Shown: in pieces, positions 57,975 to 64,000 of the stretch
Position numbering within the stretch: position 1 is the first letter of the stretch
Layout: each line of letters opens with the position of its first letter
Source: Streptomyces sp. NRRL F-525
GTDB taxonomy: Bacteria; Actinomycetota; Actinomycetes; Streptomycetales; Streptomycetaceae
DNA: 64,000 nt
Reading direction: 5' to 3'
NCBI RefSeq assembly: GCF_000716605.1
Contig: NZ_JNXE01000013.1
Span: 124,001 to 188,000, forward strand
Program-made: the position numbers and the translations under genes
Notes under the pieces: model-generated
What the model was told of the DNA's origin: nothing
Database searches by the model: none
The model's input: the letters and a program-made list of their open reading frames with translations, nothing else

Positions 57975-58741
57975 CACGGGGTCGCCGAGGGGGGCGTAGG
58001 AGAGGCGGGGGAGCCGGGCGGCGCGGGGGTCGCCCGGCGGACCCCGTGCTTGCGGCTGCCCGTGCGGAGGAACTCGTCGTGGGTCAGCAGCATCGCCTTC
58101 TGGTCCGCGTCCCAGGTCCACTGCACGCGGTACTCGTACCCCGCGAGCTCCGAAGGCGACCGGATGATCACCGAATGCCCGGCCAGTTCGACCCCGCTCA
58201 CGGCGTCGTCGTTGGCCATGACCTGCACGAGCCGGTGCTTCTCGACGGTGTAGACGCGCACGGCGGTCATCTTGGTGGGCAGCAGCCGGAACCCGAGCGT
58301 CAGGTCGTCGCGCCCGTCGCCGGTGAGGTCGCGGTAGTAGGGCTTGAGAACGGGACAGGCGCTACGGTCAGTCCCCGCGTCCGTGCAGTCGGAGATCTTT
58401 TCCGCGGTCCCCCGGTACGGCGCTTGGGAGCCGTCGTAGTCACTCGGGTGCGCGGCGATCTCGGCACGCACGACGGCGATCGGGTCCACCTTGCGGATGT
58501 CGTCGCCGGGGACGGTGACGCCCTTCACCGTCTCCGTGTCCGCCTCGTCGAAGTCGTAGGCGGGGGAGGCGGCGGGCGACAGATTCGGCCAGAGCTTGGC
58601 CGGGCTGGTCGCGGTCGGGGTCGCCCCCGCGCCCCGCAGCGCGCCGGTGTCGCCGCAGGCCACCGCGGTCGCGAGGAGCAGGGCGACGGCGGCGGTGGTG
58701 CGGGCGGCGCGCACGGGACGACCGGGGCGGCTGGGGGGCAC
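57974..58741 (-). CDS. Lipoprotein with VCBS-like segment, coupled to a histidine kinase
   Basis: A 255-residue predicted lipoprotein: Arg-rich start, hydrophobic core TTAAVALLLATAVACG with a degenerate lipobox ending at Cys29. The exported part includes YYRDLTGDGRDDLTLGFRLL, a calcium-type FG-GAP/EF-hand-like DxDxDG motif, and WTWDADQKAMLLTHDEFL. It may act as an extracytoplasmic sensor for the coupled kinase. GTG 58741 has GGAGAG upstream. The C-terminus is a Pro/Arg-rich tail. Confidence 0.82.
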   Translation of the reverse strand: MPPSRPGRPVRAARTTAAVALLLATAVACGDTGALRGAGATPTATSPAKLWPNLSPAASPAYDFDEADTETVKGVTVPGDDIRKVDPIAVVRAEIAAHPSDYDGSQAPYRGTAEKISDCTDAGTDRSACPVLKPYYRDLTGDGRDDLTLGFRLLPTKMTAVRVYTVEKHRLVQVMANDDAVSGVELAGHSVIIRSPSELAGYEYRVQWTWDADQKAMLLTHDEFLRTGSRKHGVRRATPAPPGSPASPTPPSATP

Positions 58742-58849
58742 TGCTCTCCTGCGGGGCGCGAGTGTGGGACCCGTACACCCTATTCGTAGGGAAGTCCTTT
58801 TTGTTCATATGTGCGGTTGGGTTGAGGGAACGATTACTCGGCTACGCGG

Positions 58850-59356
58850 CTACTCGGCCAGTTCCTCCAGCAGCCTGGCCGTGGACAGTCCCGTCCGCAG
58901 GTACTCGACGAACAGGTCGTTGTGGAGTGCCCACGGGGACCGGCGGGCGCGGATCAGTCGTATCGCCTCGTCGGTGGAGTACCCGCGGCGGACCAGCGCG
59001 TGGGCGACGACCAGCCCCGACCTGTTGTAACCGTGATAGCAGCGGACGAGAACCTTCCGCCCCTCGTCCAGCGCGTCGCACGCGGCGACGGCCAGCCGCA
59101 TCACGCCGGCCAGCTGCGTCCCGTCCAGCGGCCCGTCCGGAATCGGCCACACATGGTGCTCGACACCGGAGTCGGGCCCGTGCCCGGGCAGCCGCAGCAG
59201 CGTCTGTACGAGATCGAACTCGTCCCGCACCACCGCGAACTCCCGTTGCCCCGACCGCCCCCGGAACTCGTGCCCGCCCATCCACAGACCGGGCGTGATC
59301 TCGCTCCACGGACTGTCCGGAGCGGGTACGTCGGGTTGCTTCCTGCGCGTCCGCAA
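58850..59356 (-). CDS. Protein-tyrosine phosphatase family protein (CX5R)
   Basis: A 168-residue dual-specificity-type phosphatase. The catalytic signature VRCYHGYNRSG contains Cys-X5-Arg, and the general-acid region is likely WPIPDGPL. There is no signal peptide. No ATG or GTG exists at a suitable place; TTG 59356 is preceded by GGGGAGG five bases upstream, so I start there. Protein or phosphoinositide substrates are unknown. It is leftward of and divergent from the NERD-like gene. Confidence 0.83.
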   Translation of the reverse strand: MRTRRKQPDVPAPDSPWSEITPGLWMGGHEFRGRSGQREFAVVRDEFDLVQTLLRLPGHGPDSGVEHHVWPIPDGPLDGTQLAGVMRLAVAACDALDEGRKVLVRCYHGYNRSGLVVAHALVRRGYSTDEAIRLIRARRSPWALHNDLFVEYLRTGLSTARLLEELAE

Positions 59357-59452
59357 CGGCGCCTCCCCAAGCCCCAGCGACTGACCCAAAGGTAACCGGG
59401 TTCTTGCCCCTTGAGCACCCCGCCTGTTCCCATGGTCGAGGGGTGATGGTGC

Positions 59453-60256
59453 ATGAACGGACTGCGCGTCATACCGACCTGGCGCCATGGTCAGGAACGG
59501 CTGTACGTCTGTCACACCGACGGAAGGAACGTCGCCTGGTACGACAGGGAGGCGGCCCGGATCAACCTGCTGAGCGAGGACCGCAGAGAGGACGTCCTGC
59601 ACGCCCTCGGCCCCTTCCTCACCGGCCCGGTCACGGTGGGCCCGCCCCCGGTGCCGACCCCCGCGGAACTGGCCCGCCTGACCCTCCACCCCGACGACGA
59701 CCTGGCCCCCAACCGCCCCGGCGAGGCGCTCCACGTGGCCCTGGACCGCGACCCGGGCCCGCAACACCGCCTCCGTCCCGACCCCCGCCGCCGAGCCCTG
59801 ACCGCGGAACAGGCAGTGGGCGAAGCCCTGGACGCCCTGGACGGCGCGGGCTGGCACGCCCTCCACTCGATCCCCCTCCCCGGCGGCGACCGCCTCCACC
59901 ACCTGCTGATCGGCCCCGGCGGCCTCTTCGCCCTGCACACGCTCTACGCCCGCAAACAACGCGTCCAGATCACCGACCCCATGGTCGCCCTGGGCCGCCG
60001 GGACCCTCTCCCCCTACTCCGCCGAGCACGCTCCGACGCGGCCCGGGCGTCGTACGCACTGACCGCCGAGGTCCACCCGGTCCTGGCCCTGTCCGGCCCG
60101 GCGGACGTCAGCGCGACGACACCGCTGCGCGAGGTCCGCGTACTCCAGGACACGGAGCTGTCCGGACTGGCAAGAACGGGTGGGGTGTTGAAGCCGGCGG
60201 ATGTGGAGGCGCTGCACGCGATGGCGAGGGACCGGCATACGTGGGGAAGGGTGTGA
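59453..60256 (+). CDS. NERD-like domain protein
   Basis: A 267-residue soluble protein. The middle region (about 117-240) matches the nuclease-related domain pattern: TAEQAVGEALDALDGAGWHALHSIPLPGG, then LLIGPGGLFALHTLYARKQRVQ with the conserved Gly-Pro-Gly-Gly turn and Lys. NERD domains are distant relatives of restriction-endonuclease folds; activity here is unproven. The N-terminal 110 residues are Pro/Arg-rich. It is the last single-copy gene before the repeat and IS region. Confidence 0.8.
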   Translation: MNGLRVIPTWRHGQERLYVCHTDGRNVAWYDREAARINLLSEDRREDVLHALGPFLTGPVTVGPPPVPTPAELARLTLHPDDDLAPNRPGEALHVALDRDPGPQHRLRPDPRRRALTAEQAVGEALDALDGAGWHALHSIPLPGGDRLHHLLIGPGGLFALHTLYARKQRVQITDPMVALGRRDPLPLLRRARSDAARASYALTAEVHPVLALSGPADVSATTPLREVRVLQDTELSGLARTGGVLKPADVEALHAMARDRHTWGRV

Positions 60257-60694
60257 GGCTTGCTTCTCCGGTACGGGTGCGCTTCGGGGCGATTTCGTCG
60301 CGTGTGTTTCAAGTGAACGTTGGGCCGCCCGCTTCTTGGCCAGTGTCGGGCTTCCGCGGCCCGAGTAAAGGGCGCTCCGCTGCGCTACGCGTCGGCTCCG
60401 CCGATTCCGCTTCGCTCCACCCTTGACACGGTCCGCTCCAGCCCGTTTCAGAAGCGAGCGAGCGGCCCGGAGGAACGGGTGGCCAGGCAGACATCCCCCT
60501 GCCTGAACTGTGTTGCCGGCCGGTGTGGAGGGGCCGCGTCCGCGTCTCGCCAGCACGCCGGGTGGGCTTAGCGGCTATCTGCCGGTGGGGACTTCCCAGT
60601 GGGGACTTCCTGGGCGGTGAGGCTCGGGCGGTGCCCCGGGCGGCGGCCCCCCGTTTGCCGATCGGTCGGCCCTCCCCGGACACCTGGTCCGCAG

Positions 60695-60729
60695 AAGTGT
60701 GACAGTCGAAGCGGAAGTGTCACACTTCC
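60695..60729. promoter_or_regulatory. Double inverted motif with GGAAGTGTCACACTTCC
   Basis: AAGTGTGACA (60695-60704) and TGTCACACTT (60718-60727) form a perfect 10-bp inverted repeat, and the right part GGAAGTGTCACACTTCC (60713-60729) is itself a perfect palindrome. The core is the same as at 35942-35956. It sits inside the centre of the large inverted repeat and looks like an operator rather than a terminator. Confidence 0.5.
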
Positions 60730-60765
60730 CAGCCCCACCCACCCCCGGCCCTCGACTCCGCCCCT

Positions 60766-60834
60766 CTGGAAGCCGGGGTCTTTTCTAACCGGTCAAAGGT
60801 TGTGAGGGTGGTTAGATTTGCCCCCGGCTTCCAG
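60766..60834. repeat. Nested stem-loop in the centre of the large inverted repeat
   Basis: CTGGAAGCCGGGG (60766-60778) pairs perfectly with CCCCGGCTTCCAG (60822-60834), and inside it TCTAACC (60784-60790) pairs with GGTTAGA (60810-60816). The loop is AT-richer than anything nearby. Such a compact double stem suggests a structured RNA or a recombination/replication site. No promoter or product is evident. Confidence 0.55.
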
Positions 60835-61001
60835 CAACCACCCACCGGGGGTTGGCCGCTGAGCCGAGGCGGCGTGCTGGCGAGACGGCAGCGCGTCCCT
60901 CCATACCGGCCGGCAACACAGTTCAGACAAGGGGATTCCTACCTGGCCACCCATCCCTCCGGGCCGCTCGCTCGCTTCTGAAACGGGCTGGAGCGGCCCT
61001 A

Positions 61002-61952
61002 GGTTCTGTCCGGCGGATCATGGTCGGAGCCATAGCCTGATGGCTGCGGTGGTGACGGTGCCGTGGAAGACGTAGGCCCTCTTGTCGTAACGGGTGGCGA
61101 CAGCGCGGGAGTTCTTGAGCCGGTTGATGGTCCGTTCGATCTCGTTGCGGCGTTTGTAGGTCTCGCTGTCGAAGCCGGCGGGTCGGCCGCCCTTGCTGCC
61201 GCGTCGTTTGCGGTGGGCCCGCTGGTCCTTCGGCTCCGGGATCGTGTGCTTGATCCGGCGTCTTCGCAGGTGGCGGCGGTTTCGGCGTGAGCTGTATGCC
61301 TTGTCGCCGCTGAGGTGGTCGGGCCGTGTGCGTGGGCGTCCGCGCTGGCGGCGGGGAACGCGGATGCGGTCGAGGACCTCGATCATCTGTGGGGCGTCAC
61401 CGCACTGACCGGGGGTGACGAGCAGAGCCATGGGGCGGCATCCGCCTTCGCCTGCGAGGTGGATCTTGCATGTCAGACCGCCCCGGGACCGTCCGAGTCC
61501 CTCGTCGGGGCGGTGGTTTCGGGGCGTCGTCCTTTTTTCGGGACGCGCGGCTTCCTCTTGCGGGCACCGGCCGCGTGCTGATGAGCACGGCAGGACGTCG
61601 AGTCCACGCCGACCATGCTCCAGTCGATCCGGCCGGCCAGGTCGGCGTCCGCCTGGACGGCGGTGAGGATCCGGTCCCACGTGCCGTCCGCCGACCACCG
61701 CCGGTGACGTTCGTACACGGTCTTCCAACTGCCGAAACGCTCGGGCAGGTCACGCCACGGTATGCCGGTGCGGACCCGGAACAGGATCCCGTTGATCACC
61801 GTGCGGTGGTCGTTCCACCGGCCACCGCGCTGCCCTGAAGAAGGCAGATGCGGCTCCAACCGCACCCACTCCGCGCTCGTCAGATCACCCCGCCCCATGC
61901 CGAGAACAACGAGCCAGTCACCCGACAGTCACATGATCCGCTGGACAGAACC
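61002..61952 (-). mobile_element. IS5-family insertion sequence, about 951 bp
   Basis: Terminal inverted repeats of 21 bp with one mismatch, beginning GGTTCTGTCC at 61002 and ending GGACAGAACC at 61952, are flanked by TA on both sides (61000-61001, 61953-61954), a typical target duplication of the IS427-type subgroup. It carries one transposase split over two frames. The insertion interrupts the right arm of the surrounding inverted repeat, and joining the flanks restores alignment to the left arm. Confidence 0.93.
61018..61898 (-). CDS. IS5-family transposase made by programmed -1 frameshift
   Basis: The first frame runs from ATG 61898 to 61473 (141 residues, MGRGDLTSAEWVRLEPHLP) and the second from within it to TGA 61018. 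The switch site is AAAAAAG on the minus strand, with the six A at 61538-61533; slipping back by one joins VPKK to RTTPRNHRPDEGLG. DDE residues are Asp in SMVGVDSTSCRAH, Asp in LSGDKAYSS, and Glu in YKRRNEIERTINRLK, which fits the IS4/IS5 Y-2-R-3-E-6-K signature exactly. The fused product is intact, so the element may be active. Confidence 0.88.
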
Positions 61953-62106
61953 TAGTCAAGGGTGGCCCGCAGGGCCATCGCCGCAGGCGACGCGTAGCGC
62001 AGCGGAGCGCCCTTTACTCGGGCCGCGGAAGCCCGACACTGGCCAAGAAGCGAGTGGCCCAACGTTCACTTGAAGAAGGCCCGGCATATCCCCACGCATC
62101 CCCGCG

Positions 62107-62988
62107 TCAAGGCAGACCCCCCGCTAGTCCGGCGTCGAGCAACGGTTCCAGCAGATCCCCGTACTCAAGCAGCCGTACCTCCAACTCCCCAGCCCTGAAA
62201 GCAAGTTGATCCGGGTCCCCGCACGCAGACACCTCCTCCCACGTCACCGGCGCCGACACACACTCCACCGCCCGAGCCCGCAACGTATAGGGCGCGGCCG
62301 TAGTCTTCCGCGCAGCGTTCTGACTCCAGTCGACGAACACCTTCCCCACCCGCAGACTCCGCGTCATCCGATGCACGACAAGCCGAGGCAGAGCAGCCTC
62401 CGCCTCCACGGCCAAAGCCTTCGCGTACGAGACGACCCGCTCCGAAGACACCGGCGCCACCCCCGCCAACAGATGCAACCCCTTCGCCCCGGACGTCTTC
62501 ACGTACGCGGTGATCCCATCCACAGCCAGCCGCTCCCGCAGCCACACCGCAACCTCACAACACTCCACGACGGTCGCAGGCGCCCCCGGATCGAGATCGA
62601 AGACAAGCCGGTCGGCAAGACCCGGCGCCCCGATCACCCACTGCGGCGTATGAAACTCGGTGACAAGATTCGCCGCCCACATCAGGGACGCCAGATCCTG
62701 CACCAGCACCATCCGCGCCGGCCCCTCCGACCGGGGCACTTCCGCGGTGGTGACCCAGTCGGGCGTACCGGGAGGCACGTTCTTGGTGAAGAACACCTGG
62801 CCCTCGGGTCCGTCCGGATACCGCAGAAAGGACACCGGCCGGTCACGCAGATGGGGCAGCAGAACCTCGGCGGTGGTCGCGTAGTAGTGCAGGACCTCGC
62901 CCTTGGTGAACCCGGTCGCCGGGTACAGCACCTTGTCCAGGTTGCTGAGCGCGACCCTTCGCCCCTCCACCTCGGTGATCGGCGTCAT
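62107..62988 (-). CDS. ligD: LigD polymerase/primase-domain protein of non-homologous end joining
   Basis: A 293-residue stand-alone LigD polymerase domain (archaeo-eukaryotic primase fold). It adds nucleotides at DNA ends during Ku-directed repair. Motifs: ALSNLDKVLYPATGFTKGEV (5'-phosphate pocket), LVFDLDPGAPA (catalytic Asp pair), KTSGAKGLHLLA, and RVGKVFVDWSQNAARKTTAAPYT (third Asp and conserved Arg). Ligase and phosphoesterase domains are absent, so a separate ligase must seal. It is divergent from the Ku gene with 67 bases between starts. Confidence 0.93.
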   Translation of the reverse strand: MTPITEVEGRRVALSNLDKVLYPATGFTKGEVLHYYATTAEVLLPHLRDRPVSFLRYPDGPEGQVFFTKNVPPGTPDWVTTAEVPRSEGPARMVLVQDLASLMWAANLVTEFHTPQWVIGAPGLADRLVFDLDPGAPATVVECCEVAVWLRERLAVDGITAYVKTSGAKGLHLLAGVAPVSSERVVSYAKALAVEAEAALPRLVVHRMTRSLRVGKVFVDWSQNAARKTTAAPYTLRARAVECVSAPVTWEEVSACGDPDQLAFRAGELEVRLLEYGDLLEPLLDAGLAGGLP

Positions 62989-63055
62989 ACGATGAGAATC
63001 CCACGAAAACATGATGAACCGGACGCGAGCCGAAATCGGAAGGCGGGTGCGGCAG

Positions 63056-64000
63056 GTGCGATCCATATGGAACGGCGCCATCTCCTTCGGCCTGGTCAGC
63101 ATCCCGATCAAGCTGGTGAACGCGACCGAGAGCCACTCCATCTCCTTCCGCCAGATCCACACGGAGGACGGCGGCCGCATCCGTTACCGCAAGGTCTGCG
63201 AACTGGAGGACCGCGAGGTTGCCCAGGCCGAGATCGGCAAGGCGTACGAGGACGCGGACGGCACGATGATCCCGATCACGGACGAGGATCTGGCCCAGCT
63301 GCCGATCCCGACGGCGAAGACGATCGAGATCGTGGCGTTCGTGCCGGCCGACCGGATCGACCCGCTCCAGATGGACGCGGCGTACTACCTCTCCGCGAAC
63401 GGCGTCCCCGCGGCCAAGCCGTACACCCTGCTGCGCGAGGCGCTGAAGCGCAGCCAGAAGGTGGCCATCGCGAAGTACGCGCTACGGGGCCGCGAACGCC
63501 TCGGCATGCTGCGCGTGGTCGACGACGTGATCGCCATGCACGGCCTGCTCTGGCCGGACGAGATCCGCGTCCCCGAGGGCGTAGCCCCCGACACGAACGT
63601 CACCGTCCGCGACAAGGAACTCGACCTGGCGGACGCCCTGATGGACACGCTGGGCGAGGTCGACCTCGCCGACCTCCACGACGACTACCGCGAGGCGGTC
63701 GAGGAGATGATCACCGCGAAGGCCTCCGGAGAGCAGCCCGCGACGCCCCCGTCCCCGGCCCCCGGAGCCAAGGTCCTGGATCTGATGGCGGCCCTGGAGA
63801 AGAGCGTCCGAGAGGCAAAGGAGTCGCGGGGCGAGCAACCGGAAGCCAAGGAAACGGAAACAAAGGCCGAGGTCAGACGCATCTCCCCCCGAGCGACCCC
63901 CAAACAGACCCCCGGCAAGAAGTCGACCTCCACGGCAACAAAGAAGACGACGACGAAGAAGGCCCAGTCACGGTCCCAGTCCGCGACGTCGGCGAAGAAG
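63056..64000 (+). CDS. ku: Ku protein, truncated by the end of the window
   Basis: The bacterial Ku homodimer binds double-strand DNA ends and recruits LigD. The reading frame starts SIWNGAISFGLVSIPIKLVN, includes FRQIHTEDGGRIRYRKVCELEDREV and continues through the bridge region to an extended Lys/Thr/Ser-rich tail (KKSTSTATKKTTTKKAQSRS) typical of Streptomyces Ku, still open at base 64000 after 315 codons. GTG 63056 is used; GTG 63047 three codons upstream has GGAAGG four bases before it and may be the real start. Confidence 0.95.
   Translation, partial: MRSIWNGAISFGLVSIPIKLVNATESHSISFRQIHTEDGGRIRYRKVCELEDREVAQAEIGKAYEDADGTMIPITDEDLAQLPIPTAKTIEIVAFVPADRIDPLQMDAAYYLSANGVPAAKPYTLLREALKRSQKVAIAKYALRGRERLGMLRVVDDVIAMHGLLWPDEIRVPEGVAPDTNVTVRDKELDLADALMDTLGEVDLADLHDDYREAVEEMITAKASGEQPATPPSPAPGAKVLDLMAALEKSVREAKESRGEQPEAKETETKAEVRRISPRATPKQTPGKKSTSTATKKTTTKKAQSRSQSATSAKK

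Larger units (their letters stand above)
60308..62074. repeat. Large imperfect inverted repeat, right arm split by an IS element
   Basis: The left arm (60308-60575) and the right arm (60855-62074 minus the IS) are about 268-bp inverted copies. Both include TTCAAGTGAACGTTGGGCC, CCCGAGTAAAGGGCGCTCCG, CAGCCCGTTTCAGAAGCGAG and GTCTCGCCAGCACGCCG in the same order when read inward. Divergence is about 10-15 percent with one short replaced block near 60391-60414. The 279-base centre carries further hairpins. No coding frame is supported in either arm. With the IS removed the element would be about 815 bp, the size of a small non-autonomous mobile element. Confidence 0.8.

Noticed and set aside
60308..62074. 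The inverted arms considered as two terminal repeats of a composite transposon carrying cargo genes.
   Set aside because: The centre has no gene, and the arms contain no transposase apart from the later IS insertion in one arm.

Overview
The window is high-GC actinomycete chromosome, almost certainly from a Streptomyces. Third codon positions are strongly GC, GTG and TTG starts are common, stop and start codons of neighbouring genes often overlap, and lineage markers are present: a conservon, a whiJ-like XRE/DUF397/ATPase cluster, the nickel superoxide dismutase pair sodN/sodX, and the stress sigma factor pair prsH-sigH. From memory the order resembles the Streptomyces coelicolor segment from sigH to the Ku/LigD genes. 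Most of it is conserved core chromosome; the clear mobile DNA is one IS5-family element near the right end.

Left part (1-25 kb). A membrane protein fragment is followed by SigH and its anti-sigma partner, a UBP zinc finger, a Na+/H+ antiporter, a PLP enzyme and an amidase. Next comes the most interesting unit: a family 2B encapsulin shell gene (6067-7473) with a polyprenyl diphosphate synthase (7611-8723) downstream on the same strand. The synthase begins with a low-complexity tail of 6-residue repeats, as expected of an encapsulated cargo enzyme. Then follow glyoxalase-like and AraC genes, sodN/sodX, a methyltransferase, a polar amino acid ABC importer, malic enzyme, a self-contained HTH plus Clp-N pair with a leaderless promoter and twin operators, and a PadR/DUF4097 operon behind a palindromic operator.

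Middle (25-49 kb). The giant Kgd/SucA 2-oxoglutarate dehydrogenase component is followed upstream by an OmpR-type two-component system, a TTA-containing methyltransferase-like gene, a rhomboid-like protein, the whiJ-like cluster with two DUF397 genes, Lon protease behind an HspR-type HAIR operator, a GH25 muramidase, a MarR regulator and a PP2C-like phosphatase. A complete conservon (cvnA-D) follows, with a flavin monooxygenase of the styrene/indole monooxygenase group immediately downstream.

Right part (49-64 kb). An NlpC/P60 hydrolase whose C-terminus is encoded by an interspersed repeat, a TetR regulator, a tandem array of 52-bp repeat units, an AurF-like diiron oxygenase, an ADP-ribosylglycohydrolase, a class B PBP/FtsW-RodA pair, a lipoprotein/histidine kinase pair, a tyrosine phosphatase and a NERD-like protein are followed by a large inverted repeat split by the IS element. 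The window ends in a divergent LigD-polymerase/Ku pair for non-homologous end joining; Ku runs off the end. No tRNA, rRNA or CRISPR array was seen.
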